NCBI RefSeq assembly: GCF_000787715.1
Contig: NZ_BBPI01000035.1
Location: 1-64,000, forward strand
From: Sphingomonas parapaucimobilis NBRC 15100
GTDB lineage: Bacteria > Pseudomonadota > Alphaproteobacteria > Sphingomonadales > Sphingomonadaceae
DNA length: 64,000 nucleotides
Reading direction: 5' to 3'
Below the pieces are notes generated by a model. That model did no database searches and was not told where the DNA came from. It worked only from the letters and a program-made list of their open reading frames with translations. This document shows positions 35,581 through 44,440 of this stretch, piece after piece. A program made the translations under genes and the position numbers. Each line of letters opens with the position of its first letter. The first letter of the stretch is position 1.

Positions 35581-36975
35581 TCAGTCCTGCGCAAAGACCA
35601 GCATGTTGATCGCCCGGTCCCGCTCGGTGATAGCCAACACCCGGCCGCCCATCGGCAGGGATCGTTGCGGACAGGCGGGACGCGAACATTGGCGGCACCC
35701 CGGTCCGATCGGTGTCGCCGCCTCGGTCAGCGGATGGCCGCGCGCCGCGGCGACCTGCCCCGCCAGCCCCGCCTCCAGGCCTAGGATGATGGCGAAGCGC
35801 GCCCGCACCCCGGAGGCGTCACGCCCCGCCCGCTCCTGCGCGCGCGTGATCGTCGCAAAGCGGCTGCCGTCCGGCATCTCGACCAGCTGGAACAGGGCCT
35901 CCCCCATCCGCTCGAAGGCGGCAAAGGCCTGCCAGAGCGGGCAGCGTCCCTCCGCCTCGACCAGGACCGGGTTCGCCGCCCCGGCATAGCGCTTGGACAC
36001 CTGCCCCGCCCGGTCGATCCGCATCAGGAAAAAGGGCAGCCCGCGCGCTCCGACCCGCCCCAGCGTCGTCAGCCGGTGCGCCAGTTGCTCGTGCGACACA
36101 CCGAAGCGCCGCGCCAATATGTCCAGATCATAGCCGGTCGCCTCGCACGCGCGCAGGAAACGGGCATAGGGCATGACCAGCGCCGCCGCGAAATAGCGGT
36201 GCAGATAGCGCCGGAACAACCGCTCGGCGAGCCGGTCGCCAAAGGCCGCGCCGCGCGCCAGCGCCTCGATCTCGGCACGCGCCTCCAGCTGGGCGAGTTG
36301 AGTCGCCAGGGCAAAGACCCGTGCCGGGCCGTCGAGCATCTCGGAAAGCTGCAACTGGCGCGCATGGAGGTCCAGCCGGGTCAGCAACTCGGGCAATATG
36401 TCGATCGGCAGGATGCGGATAGTCAGCGCATGGCGGACGCGCAGCCGTTCGGCCAGCGTGGCATAGAGATCGCCGGCGCCCATGCGCAGTTCGTCGGCCA
36501 GTCCCTCGGCGGCGGCGTCCAGATCGGGGAAATGATTGCGCCACCGCTCGATCTCGCGCCGAACGGTCACGGTCGGCTCGTGGGCTGCCGGAGCCTCGGC
36601 TCCTCCACCACCAGCCCCGGCCAGCCGGTCGAAGGCACGCGCGAACGCCTCCGCCCCGCCCGGCGCGGCCGCCAGCCATTCCTCCAGTTCGGCGCGGTCG
36701 ATCTCCAGATCGGCGAACAGCGGATCGGCCAGCCGCCGCCGCATCGCCGCCGCGCCGCCGCCCGGCGCGCCGCTGGTCAGCGCGCGCGGATCGAAGTCGA
36801 ACGTCTCCACCAACCGCACCAGCAGCGCGGCCGACACGGGCCGCTGGTTGCGCTCGATCAGGTTCAGATAGCTGGGCGAAATCTCCAGCATCTCCGCCAT
36901 CGCCGCTTGGGACAGGCCGGTCTGCCGCCGAAGCCGCCGCACGGCATGGCCCGCAATCACCTTGGCTCCGCTCAT
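35581..36975 (-). CDS. ScfR/RamB-type XRE-family regulator of acetate metabolism
   Basis: A 464-residue regulator. Its N-terminal helix-turn-helix reads [34 protein letters not shown] in two overlapping helices (residues 14-48). The middle is an IrrE/DUF2083-like region, and the C-terminus has a conserved Cys cluster ([15 protein letters not shown]). Such proteins (RamB, ScfR) control the glyoxylate shunt and short-chain acyl metabolism. It is divergent from isocitrate lyase across 186 bp, which supports that role. Confidence 0.9.
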   Translation of the reverse strand: MSGAKVIAGHAVRRLRRQTGLSQAAMAEMLEISPSYLNLIERNQRPVSAALLVRLVETFDFDPRALTSGAPGGGAAAMRRRLADPLFADLEIDRAELEEWLAAAPGGAEAFARAFDRLAGAGGGGAEAPAAHEPTVTVRREIERWRNHFPDLDAAAEGLADELRMGAGDLYATLAERLRVRHALTIRILPIDILPELLTRLDLHARQLQLSEMLDGPARVFALATQLAQLEARAEIEALARGAAFGDRLAERLFRRYLHRYFAAALVMPYARFLRACEATGYDLDILARRFGVSHEQLAHRLTTLGRVGARGLPFFLMRIDRAGQVSKRYAGAANPVLVEAEGRCPLWQAFAAFERMGEALFQLVEMPDGSRFATITRAQERAGRDASGVRARFAIILGLEAGLAGQVAAARGHPLTEAATPIGPGCRQCSRPACPQRSLPMGGRVLAITERDRAINMLVFAQD

Positions 36976-37026
36976 CGCCGCTCTCCTTGCGGCCCAGGCT
37001 GCGCCGCGCCTGGGACCATGTCAATT

Positions 37027-37152
37027 CTTTACAAATCGACAGGTCATGTCAGCGGCATTGGCGACGGCGCGACGCGGTCATACGCGCGCCATACCTTATG
37101 TTTCGATCCTCCTCGCGGCAATCTCGCGGTCAAGAACAGTCAAACTGTAAAG
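37027..37152. promoter_or_regulatory. Divergent scfR-aceA control region with paired CTTTACA / TGTAAAG motifs
   Basis: CTTTACA at 37027-37033 and its inverse TGTAAAG at 37146-37152 lie near the two ends of the 186-bp divergent gap. Each is 10-52 bases upstream of a start. They could be binding sites for the ScfR-type regulator, though the aceA copy also overlaps its AAGGA ribosome site. Confidence 0.35.
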
Positions 37153-37161
37153 GATGATGCG

Positions 37162-38439
37162 ATGCCGAGCTTTCAGGATCTGATCCCCGCCCCCGCCGGG
37201 CGGTTCGACGGCATCGCCCGTCCCTACACCCCCGCCGATGTCGCACGACTGCGCGGATCGATCACGGTCGAGCATACGCTGGCCCGACGCGGCGCGCTGA
37301 AGCTATGGGAATTGCTCCAGACCGAGGATTATGTCCCCGCGCTGGGCGCGCTGTCGGGCAATCAGGCGATGCAGATGGTCCGCGCCGGGCTGAAGGCCAT
37401 CTATCTTTCGGGCTGGCAGGTCGCGGCGGACGCCAACACCGCCGGGCAGATGTATCCCGACCAGTCGCTCTACCCCGCCAATGCCGGGCCGGAGCTGGCG
37501 CGGCGGATCAACGCAACGCTGGCCCGCGCCGACCAGATCGAACATGCCGAAGGGGCTACGACGCGCGACTGGTTCGCGCCCATCGTCGCCGATGCCGAAG
37601 CCGGGTTCGGCGGCCCGCTCAACTGCCACGAGATCATGAAGGCCTATATCGCGGCGGGTGCGGCGGGCGTGCATTTCGAGGATCAGCTGGCCTCGGAGAA
37701 GAAGTGCGGCCATCTGGGCGGCAAGGTGCTCATCCCCACACAGGCGCATATCCGCAACCTGGACGCGGCGCGGCTGGCGGCGGATGTGGCGGGCGTGCCG
37801 ACGGTCATCTGCGCCCGCACCGATGCCGAGAGCGCGCGGCTCATCACGTCCGACGTGGACGAGCGCGACCATGACTTCCTGACCGGCGAGCGGACGGCGG
37901 AGGGCTTTTTCCGCCTGAAGCCGGGCACCGGGGTCGATCATTGCATCAAGCGCGGCCTGGCCTTCGCGCCCCATGCCGACCTGTTGTGGTGGGAGACGTC
38001 CAAGCCCAATCTGGCCGATGCCCGCCGCTTTGCCGAGGCGATTCGGCGCGAGCATCCGAACAAGATGCTGGCCTATAATTGCTCGCCCAGCTTCAACTGG
38101 GAGGCCAATCTGGACCGCGACGACATCGCCCGGTTCCAGCGCGAGATCGGCGCGATGGGGTACAAGTTCCAGTTCGTCACGCTCGCCGGGTTCCACCAGC
38201 TCAATTACGGCATGTTCGAGCTGGCGCGCGGATATCGGGATCGCGGCATGGCCGCCTATTCCGAACTGCAACAGGCCGAGTTCGCCGCCGAGGCCAACGG
38301 CTATACCGCGACCCGCCACCAGCGCGAAGTGGGGACCGGCTATTTCGACCTGATCGCGCAGATCGCGGCGGGCGGCGACAGCTCGACCACCGCGCTCGCC
38401 GAATCCACCGAGGCCGCCCAGTTCGTCCAGGCCGCCTGA
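37162..38439 (+). CDS. aceA: Isocitrate lyase
   Basis: A 425-residue isocitrate lyase. The active-site motif KKCGH, the substrate segment [10 protein letters not shown] and NCSPSFNW are all present. It splits isocitrate into glyoxylate and succinate in the glyoxylate shunt, allowing growth on acetate and fatty acids. ATG at 37162 follows AAGGATGATGCG. It is divergent from the ScfR regulator and followed by a 52-residue gene. Malate synthase is not in the window. Confidence 0.97.
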   Translation: MPSFQDLIPAPAGRFDGIARPYTPADVARLRGSITVEHTLARRGALKLWELLQTEDYVPALGALSGNQAMQMVRAGLKAIYLSGWQVAADANTAGQMYPDQSLYPANAGPELARRINATLARADQIEHAEGATTRDWFAPIVADAEAGFGGPLNCHEIMKAYIAAGAAGVHFEDQLASEKKCGHLGGKVLIPTQAHIRNLDAARLAADVAGVPTVICARTDAESARLITSDVDERDHDFLTGERTAEGFFRLKPGTGVDHCIKRGLAFAPHADLLWWETSKPNLADARRFAEAIRREHPNKMLAYNCSPSFNWEANLDRDDIARFQREIGAMGYKFQFVTLAGFHQLNYGMFELARGYRDRGMAAYSELQQAEFAAEANGYTATRHQREVGTGYFDLIAQIAAGGDSSTTALAESTEAAQFVQAA

Positions 38440-38462
38440 CCCATTACGAAGGAGAATATGCC

Positions 38463-38621
38463 ATGCCGACCGAACCGCAACGCAGCCGCGCCGTCTTCTC
38501 CACCGAGGACTTCGCGCTGATGAAGGAAGCCATTGCCGAACATATCAAGCGGGTCGCCGATGACCCCCGCTCGATCAAGTTCGCCCATCTCTACCACCGG
38601 CTGGGACGGATCGCGTCCTGA
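38463..38621 (+). CDS. Small conserved-looking protein downstream of aceA
   Basis: A 52-residue protein with GGAG upstream of its ATG and only 23 bases after aceA. The sequence is helical and charged (FSTEDFALMKEAIAEHIKRVADDP...HLYHRLGRIAS). No known domain is recognised. Good ribosome site and spacing argue it is real and co-transcribed with aceA. It could be a small regulator of the shunt, but there is no direct evidence. Confidence 0.65.
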   Translation: MPTEPQRSRAVFSTEDFALMKEAIAEHIKRVADDPRSIKFAHLYHRLGRIAS

Positions 38622-38634
38622 GGTGACGGCTCGT

Positions 38635-38807
38635 GAACGGGGGTGGCAATCTCCCCCCACCCCCGTTCGCACTGAACCCTTCGGCTGGCTGGCAAGCCAG
38701 CCGCTCAGGATAAACTTCGGCGCATCGCGCCGAAGTCGAAGTGCACGCCCGAACCTTCGCCGAGAATCCCTTGGCCTTCGACTGCGCTCAGGCTGAACGG
38801 GGGTTGG
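38635..38807. repeat. Composite hairpin intergenic element with a type B repeat
   Basis: Three perfect hairpins occur in a row: GAACGGGGGTGG/CCACCCCCGTTC (38635-38668), CGGCTGGCT/AGCCAGCCG (38682-38703) and CTTCGGCGC/GCGCCGAAG (38715-38735). An inverted type B repeat follows, ending near 38807. The first hairpin may end the aceA transcript. The 257-base gap has no gene. Confidence 0.75.
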
Positions 38808-38878
38808 GACAGATGCACTGCCACCACCCCTGTGTAGACTCCACGGAACAACCGACCCCATCACACGCTGTACCGGCC

Positions 38879-39838
38879 ATGCCCGACACCGGCCTGACCG
38901 CCCGCATTCGCGAGAATATCGTCCTGTACGGCGCGCTGGCGGCCAATCTGGCGATCGGCGTCGCCAAGTTCGTCGCGGCCGGGATCACCGGCTCCTCCTC
39001 GATGCTGACCGAGGGCGTGCATTCGGTGGTCGACAGCGGCAACCAGGTCCTGCTGCTCTACGGCCAGAAGCGCGCCAAGCGCGGGCCGGATGCGATCCAT
39101 CCCTTCGGCTATGGGCGCGAGCTGTATTTCTGGGCGTTCGTCGTCGCCATCCTGATCTTCGCGCTCGGCTCCGGCATCTCGATCTATGAGGGCTGGCTGC
39201 ACATCCGATCGCCCGAGCCGCTGCGCGATCCGACGGTCAACTATATCGTGCTCGCCATCGCCTTCGCGCTCGAAGGCGCCAGCTGGACCATCGCCGTGCG
39301 CGAGTTCTCCCGCACCAAGGGCAGTAGCGGCTGGTGGCGCGCCATCCACGATTCCAAGGACCCGCCGGGCTTCATCGTCCTGTTCGAGGATTCGGCGGCG
39401 CTGGCGGGCCTGGTCATCGCGGCGCTCGGCGTCTGGTTGTCGCACGAGACGGGCGATGCCCGGATCGACGGGATCGCCTCGATCCTGATCGGGCTGGTGC
39501 TGGGGCTTGTCGCGATCCTGCTCGCCCGGGAATCCAAGGGACTGCTGATCGGCGAGCGCGCCGACCCCGAGGTGGTCGAAACGATCCGCGGCATCGTCGC
39601 CGCGCGGCCCTGGATCACCCATGTCAATCATGTCCGCACGATCCACACCGCGCCCGACAGCATCTTCGCCGCGATCAGCGCCGATTTCGTCGACAGCCTT
39701 CCCATGGGTGCGGCAGAGACGATGATCGAGGGGCTGGAGGACGACCTGCGACTCGCCGTGCCCAGCCTGTCGTCCATCTATATCCGGCCCGAGAAGCAGG
39801 AGAATGCGGCTGTGGCGACCCCGCAACATGGGTTATGA
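38879..39838 (+). CDS. Cation diffusion facilitator (CDF) family transporter
   Basis: A 319-residue CDF-type metal/proton antiporter. The first membrane helices hold SSSMLTEGVHSVVDSGNQ (a variant of the HxxxD metal site, with Glu-His-Asp); IHPFGYGRELYFWAF follows, and later FEDSAALAGLVIAALGV carries the second metal site Asp. The C-terminal domain is the CDF dimerisation fold. It probably exports Zn, Fe or Mn. An upstream in-frame ATG at 38813 is possible but next to a repeat. It overlaps the next gene by 4 bases. Confidence 0.88.
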   Translation: MPDTGLTARIRENIVLYGALAANLAIGVAKFVAAGITGSSSMLTEGVHSVVDSGNQVLLLYGQKRAKRGPDAIHPFGYGRELYFWAFVVAILIFALGSGISIYEGWLHIRSPEPLRDPTVNYIVLAIAFALEGASWTIAVREFSRTKGSSGWWRAIHDSKDPPGFIVLFEDSAALAGLVIAALGVWLSHETGDARIDGIASILIGLVLGLVAILLARESKGLLIGERADPEVVETIRGIVAARPWITHVNHVRTIHTAPDSIFAAISADFVDSLPMGAAETMIEGLEDDLRLAVPSLSSIYIRPEKQENAAVATPQHGL

Positions 39839-40491
39839 GGGCGGTCATGACGATGTTCCTGCGACTCGCAATGGCCTTGGCCCTGACATTCGGTTGCGCG
39901 CTGCCCGCGCAGGCGGCGGTCACGATCACCTTCTGGAGCCATGAGCTGGGCGACAGCTTTCCCCATGCCTTTTTCTCATTGCGCGGCACGGTGGACGCGA
40001 CCGGCCAGCCGGTGGACGCCAATTATGGTTTCACCGCCCGGTCCGTGTCACCAGCCATTCTGATGGGCACGGTCAAGGGGCGGCTGGACATCTCCAAGCC
40101 CTTCTACATCTCGACCAGCGACGCGCAGTTTTCCTATGTCATGACCGATGCGCAATATGGTGACATATTGGCGCTGGTCGCGGCTTGGGACGAGAAGACG
40201 GGTGACTCGCATTATAATCTGAACGACCGCAATTGCGTGCATTTCGTGCAGGAGGCCGCGCGGCGGCTGGGACTGGTCGGACTCGACCGCCCCGACCTGA
40301 TGAAGAAGCCGCGTTCCTATCTGAAGGCGGTGGCGCAGGCCAATGCCGACCGGGTCACGGTCCTGGGCCTGCACGGCAAGGCCTATCTCGCCTCGCTGCC
40401 GCCGCTGCCTGCCGCGCCGGTTTCACCGACTCCCGCCCCGGTTCAGGGCGCGACCGGCTCCAGTTCGAGCAAGTCGACCACCGATTCGTAA
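39835..40491 (+). CDS. Secreted protein of unknown function
   Basis: A 218-residue protein with a Sec signal (hydrophobic residues about 8-26, cleavage near AQAA). The mature part has ITFWSHELGDSFPHAFFSLRG and a Cys-His segment DRNCVHFVQEAARRLGL that looks like a papain-like or NlpC-like Cys site, followed by a Pro/Ser/Thr-rich tail. I do not recognise the family with confidence. It overlaps the CDF gene by 4 bases. Its 3' end overlaps the convergent DUF4893 gene by 49 bases. Confidence 0.7.
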   Translation: MRAVMTMFLRLAMALALTFGCALPAQAAVTITFWSHELGDSFPHAFFSLRGTVDATGQPVDANYGFTARSVSPAILMGTVKGRLDISKPFYISTSDAQFSYVMTDAQYGDILALVAAWDEKTGDSHYNLNDRNCVHFVQEAARRLGLVGLDRPDLMKKPRSYLKAVAQANADRVTVLGLHGKAYLASLPPLPAAPVSPTPAPVQGATGSSSSKSTTDS

Positions 40492-41057
40492 GCCGGGAAG
40501 GGAAAGGCGATGCGCCAATGGGTCGCATCGACCCGCTCGACCACGCCCGCCATGTCGCGCGCCCGGTCGCGGCCATAGGCGTAGGAGCGTTCCTCGTCCC
40601 CCAGGATCATCGTGCCCAGGAAGATGCTGCGCGCATCGGTATCGGGATAGATGCGCCCGGTCAGCCGCTGCGACCCGTCGATCTTGGCCAGCTGCTGCCC
40701 GCCACCCGCCACCCGGCAGCGAAAATAGGGATAGGCGACATAGGTCAGCGTCGCGCGCCCCTGCGACCCCAGCTTGATCGTGCGGCAGCGATAATTCCCA
40801 TCGGGCAGCTTGGGGTCCGCGATCGAATAGTCGGGATCGGCGAGCTGCCCCAGCGCGGCGATCTCGGCCGTCGCCCCGCCCGCCCGCGCCTGGGCCAGCC
40901 CCTTGACCCAGGCGCTGCGCCATCCGCGCAGGCGGATACGGTCATCCTCGGTCGCCGCCAGCCGCCAGTCATTGGCCTCCTCGACCCGCTGCGCCTGCGC
41001 GGCCGCCATGCCGCCCGCCGCCAGCGCCGTGCCGAGCAGGACCAGCGGCCACCTCAT
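40443..41057 (-). CDS. DUF4893-like secreted protein
   Basis: A 204-residue protein with a signal peptide (residues 1-22, ending AQAQ). The pattern WRLAATEDDRIRLRGWRSAWVKGLAQA, DGNYRCRTIKLG and YPYFRCRV with two Cys fits DUF4893 proteins of sphingomonads. Function unknown. It overlaps the hydroxybutyrate dehydrogenase gene upstream by 4 bases and the convergent gene by 49 bases. Confidence 0.75.
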   Translation of the reverse strand: MRWPLVLLGTALAAGGMAAAQAQRVEEANDWRLAATEDDRIRLRGWRSAWVKGLAQARAGGATAEIAALGQLADPDYSIADPKLPDGNYRCRTIKLGSQGRATLTYVAYPYFRCRVAGGGQQLAKIDGSQRLTGRIYPDTDARSIFLGTMILGDEERSYAYGRDRARDMAGVVERVDATHWRIAFPFPAYESVVDLLELEPVAP

Positions 41058-41839
41058 TGCGCGGTCCAGCCGCCATCGACCGACAGGTTGGCGCCGGTGA
41101 TCGACCTGGCTTCGTCACGGCACAGGAACAGCGCCAGCGCCGCGACCTGTTCGATGGTGACGAATTCCTTGGTCGGCTGCGCCTTCAGCAGCACATCGTC
41201 GATCACCTGCTCGCGGCTAAGGCCCCGCGCCTTCATCGTGTCGGGAATCTGGTTTTCGACCAAAGGCGTCCAGACATAGCCGGGCGAGATGCAATTGGCC
41301 GTGATGCCATCGGTCGCGACCTCCAGCGCCACGGTCTTGGTGATGCCGACCACGCCATGCTTGGCCGCGACATAGGCCGACTTGTTGGGGCTGGCGACCA
41401 GGCTGTGCGCCGAGGCGGTGGTGATGATCCGGCCCCAGCCCTTGGCACGCATATGCGGGATCGCCGCGCGCATCATGTGCCAGGCCGAGGACAGGTTGAT
41501 CGCGATGATCGCATCCCATTTCTCGACCGGGAACTCGGTGATCGGGGCGACGTGCTGGATACCGGCATTGTTGATGACGATGTCGACCGAACCCGTCTCG
41601 GCCGCCGCGCGATCGATCATCGCCTCGATCTGGTCGGGCCGGGTCATGTCGGCGGGGTCGTACAGCGCCGCCGCCCCGCTGGCCTTTTCCAGCGCGGCAC
41701 GGTTCGCCTCGATCGCGTCCGCCTCGCCGAAACCATTGAGCACGACCGCCGCGCCCTCCGCCGCCAGCGCCTTGGCATAGGCCAGCCCGATGCCCGAGGT
41801 GGAACCCGAGATCACCGCCGTCTTGCCCTTCAGGAACAT
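41054..41839 (-). CDS. 3-hydroxybutyrate dehydrogenase-like SDR
   Basis: A 261-residue short-chain dehydrogenase with GSTSGIG (residues 10-16), NNAGIQHVAPI, the catalytic Ser in TTASAHSLVAS, YVAAKHGV and a C-terminal SITGANLSVDGGWTAQ. The Q-H-V-A-P-I segment and overall pattern match D-3-hydroxybutyrate dehydrogenases (BdhA). It interconverts 3-hydroxybutyrate and acetoacetate. ATG at 41839 has GGGAGAAT upstream; an upstream in-frame ATG adds 18 unrelated residues. Confidence 0.88.
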   Translation of the reverse strand: MFLKGKTAVISGSTSGIGLAYAKALAAEGAAVVLNGFGEADAIEANRAALEKASGAAALYDPADMTRPDQIEAMIDRAAAETGSVDIVINNAGIQHVAPITEFPVEKWDAIIAINLSSAWHMMRAAIPHMRAKGWGRIITTASAHSLVASPNKSAYVAAKHGVVGITKTVALEVATDGITANCISPGYVWTPLVENQIPDTMKARGLSREQVIDDVLLKAQPTKEFVTIEQVAALALFLCRDEARSITGANLSVDGGWTAQ

Positions 41840-41969
41840 GCTATTCTCCCGTGCTGTGCACCGCATCATGCGGTCCAATTCCGACCCGTGCAACCGCCGG
41901 AAGGCTTTGCGGGTTCAACCTCTCGCCGAAGACCCGCATAGGCGGGCATTATGACAAAGGGGTGAGACG

Positions 41970-42884
41970 ATGCGGCTCGACGATTATGACAACAATATCG
42001 ATGTCGGCGAGGCGCAGTCGGGCGGCGGCTTCGGTGGCGGTGGCGGCGGATTGCTGTTCGGCCTGTTGCCGCTGATCGGCAGCCGCTTCGGATGCGGCGG
42101 CATCGTCGTCGTGCTCATCATCCTGGCGGTGGTCGGCATGAACCCGCTTGGCCTGCTCACCGGCGGTGGTGGCGGCGGCAATGCCCCGGTCACGCGGTCT
42201 GCGGACTCGACCTCCGGCCAGAGCGTCCGCCAGATTTGCGAAGCCTCGCCCGAGCGCCGCGACACCTGCCGCGCGTTCAGCAGTGCCGACAATACGTGGG
42301 AAAAGATCTTCGCGGAGTCGGGGCAGCGTTTCCAGGCACCCGGCCTGCGCTTCTTCAAGCCCGATGCGAACAGCGTCCAGTCGGGTTGCGGCGTGGCGCA
42401 GTCGGCGGTCGGCCCCTTCTATTGCCCGACCGATCGCAAGATCTATCTCGACACCAATTTCTTCAACGAGCTGGCCAACCGCTTCGGCGCGAAGGGCGAT
42501 TTCGCGCGCTATTATGTCGTCGCACATGAGTTCGGCCATCATATCCAGACGCTGCTCGGCACGTCGGACAAGGTGCGCCAGGCGCAGCAGGCGGCGGGTC
42601 AGGCCGAGGGCAATGCCCTGTCGGTGCGGCTGGAGTTGCAGGCGGACTGTTATGCGGGCGTCTGGGCCGCGAAGAACCGCGACCGGCTGGAGCCCGGCGA
42701 TGTCGAGGAGGGCATGACCGCCGCCCGCGCCATCGGCGACGACACGCTCCAGCGCGAAGCCACCGGCCGGGTGGTGCCGGACAGCTTCACGCACGGCACC
42801 TCCGAACAGCGGATGCGCTGGCTGCGGCGGGGCATGGAGACGGGCGATCCGGCGCAGTGCGATACGTTTTCGGGCACGATCTGA
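41970..42884 (+). CDS. Neutral zinc metallopeptidase (YpfJ family)
   Basis: A 304-residue membrane-anchored protein. After a Gly-rich N-terminus a single membrane segment (about residues 43-61) leads to a periplasmic domain with the HExxH zinc site VVAHEFGHHIQTLLG and a downstream LELQADCYAGVWA with the third ligand Glu/Asp. It matches the DUF/YpfJ putative neutral zinc metallopeptidase family. The substrate is unknown. ATG follows AAAGGGGTGAGACG. Confidence 0.92.
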   Translation: MRLDDYDNNIDVGEAQSGGGFGGGGGGLLFGLLPLIGSRFGCGGIVVVLIILAVVGMNPLGLLTGGGGGGNAPVTRSADSTSGQSVRQICEASPERRDTCRAFSSADNTWEKIFAESGQRFQAPGLRFFKPDANSVQSGCGVAQSAVGPFYCPTDRKIYLDTNFFNELANRFGAKGDFARYYVVAHEFGHHIQTLLGTSDKVRQAQQAAGQAEGNALSVRLELQADCYAGVWAAKNRDRLEPGDVEEGMTAARAIGDDTLQREATGRVVPDSFTHGTSEQRMRWLRRGMETGDPAQCDTFSGTI

Positions 42885-42893
42885 GCGAGTGAA

Positions 42894-43330
42894 ATGCTCC
42901 CCCTCCCGCAAGCGGGAGGGGTGGGAGGAGGGTCAGGAGTCTCACCGAGCCCGTCGCTTGTGGCCTTCCCTCCCCCAGCCCCTCCCGCCTGCGGGAGGGG
43001 AGTGAGACAGGATGCGGCGGCGATTTCGGGAAAGAACCAGTCCCCGGCTATCGATCGATATCAAGCCATACTACGCCACCCCATGCTCCCCCTCCCGCAA
43101 GCGGGAGGGGGGTGGGGGGAGGGTCAGGAGTCTCACCGAGCCCGTCGCTCGTGGCCTTTCCCTCCCCAGCCCCTCCCGCCTGCGGGAGGGGAGTGAGACA
43201 GGATGCGGCGGCGATTTCGGGAACGAACCAGTCCCCGGCTATCGATCGATATCAGCCAATACATCGCCACCCCATACTCCCCCTCCCGCAAGCGGGAGGG
43301 GGCCGGGGGGAGGGTTAGAGGTCTCACCGA
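42894..43330. repeat. Tandem ~190-bp intergenic repeats with type C REP hairpins
   Basis: Two nearly identical units of about 190 bases start at 42894 and 43083, with a partial third from 43274. Each carries the hairpin CTCCCGCAAGCGGGAG, an inverted CTCCCGCCTGCGGGAG partner, and a shared stretch GGATGCGGCGGCGATTTCGG followed by a conserved ATCGATCGATATC. The 469-base gap between genes holds only this array. Confidence 0.88.
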
Positions 43331-43353
43331 GACCATCCTCCGCGCCCCGCCCC

Positions 43354-44337
43354 TTACAGCTTCACCAGCATCTTGCCCTTGTTGCCGCCGGTGAACAGCG
43401 CCAGGAACGCCTCGGGCGTCCGGTCCAGTCCCTCGAACACCGTCTCCTCGCGCTTGAGCTGGCCGTCCTTCAGCATCCCGGCCATGTCGCGGTAGAATCC
43501 CGGCTGATCCTTGAAGTCGCTGACGATGAAACCCTGAATCCGCACGCGGTTGCCGATCAGCCGCGCGAGATATGTCAGGCTCGTCGGCTTGGCGTCGTTA
43601 TAGACGTCGATCATGCCGCAGATCGCAAAGCGCGCATTGGGCTTGGCATGGGCCAGCGCGGCATCCAGATGATCGCCGCCGACATTGTCGAAATAGACGT
43701 CGATGCCGTCTGGCGCCGCTTCGCCGAGCGCGTCGACCACCGACTGGCCCGACTTGTAATCGATCACCGCATCCGCGCCGAGCGAGCGAACCCAGTCGCA
43801 CTTTTCCGCGCCACCGGCCGATCCGATGACGGTCATGCCCTTGGCCTTGGCGATCTGGACGACCGTCGAGCCGACCGCACCGGCCGCTGCCGAGACGAAC
43901 ACCGTGTCGCCCGGCTTGGCCTCGGCCACCTGGAGCAGGCCGTAATAGGCGGTCATGCCCGGCATGCCGAACTGGCCCAGATAGGCCTGCGGGTCGACGC
44001 CCAGATCGGGCAACGGCTGGACATGCGCGGCCGGAAGCACCGCCTCGTCGCGCCAGCCCGCCATATGGCTGACCATCGTGCCGACCGCGATGCCGTCGGC
44101 GCGGCTTTCGACCACTTCGCCGATCGCGCCGCCCTGCATCGGCTCGCCGAGCTGGAAGGGCGGGACATAGCTCTTCGTGTCGTTCATCCGCCCGCGCATA
44201 TAGGGGTCGACCGACAGCCAGCGATTGACGATCCGCACCTCGCCCTCGTTCAGGGCGGGCAGGTCGCGCTCCACCAGCGCGAAATCACCGTCAACGGGCG
44301 TGCCCTTGGGGCGGGCCGCCAGGGTCCAAGCCTTCAT
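43354..44337 (-). CDS. NADP-dependent MDR oxidoreductase (leukotriene B4 12-hydroxydehydrogenase type)
   Basis: A 327-residue zinc-free medium-chain reductase of the PTGR/CurA type. It shows NRWLSVDPYMRGRM, GMTAYYGLL, VFVSAAAGAVGSTVVQIAKA (nucleotide-binding) and VDVYFDNVGG-like DVYFDNVGGDHLDAAL. These enzymes reduce alpha,beta-unsaturated ketones or aldehydes with NADPH. Three successive ATG codons occur; the third (44337) is best spaced from AAAAGGA. Confidence 0.9.
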   Translation of the reverse strand: MKAWTLAARPKGTPVDGDFALVERDLPALNEGEVRIVNRWLSVDPYMRGRMNDTKSYVPPFQLGEPMQGGAIGEVVESRADGIAVGTMVSHMAGWRDEAVLPAAHVQPLPDLGVDPQAYLGQFGMPGMTAYYGLLQVAEAKPGDTVFVSAAAGAVGSTVVQIAKAKGMTVIGSAGGAEKCDWVRSLGADAVIDYKSGQSVVDALGEAAPDGIDVYFDNVGGDHLDAALAHAKPNARFAICGMIDVYNDAKPTSLTYLARLIGNRVRIQGFIVSDFKDQPGFYRDMAGMLKDGQLKREETVFEGLDRTPEAFLALFTGGNKGKMLVKL

Positions 44338-44377
44338 CATCATATCCTTTTCATCATCTGGATCGGACATGGGAAAA

Positions 44378-44402
44378 GGCCCGGGTGATGTCCACCCGAG
44401 CC
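44378..44402 (-). terminator. Terminator between the DUF2171 and MDR genes
   Basis: Read on the minus strand, a 10-bp stem (GGCTCGGGTG / CACCCGGGCC, one mismatch) is followed by TTTTCCC. A second small hairpin (GTCAC/GTGAC, 44414-44429) flanked by A and T runs lies just before it. Together they end the DUF2171 transcript. Confidence 0.7.
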
Positions 44403-44440
44403 CTCCAAGAAAAGTCACCAGTCAGTGACGTTTTTCTTTA

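Noticed and set aside
42894-43330. Possible CRISPR array
   Set aside because: Units are about 190 bp with no short direct repeats and unique spacers, and no cas genes are present; they are tandem REP composites.
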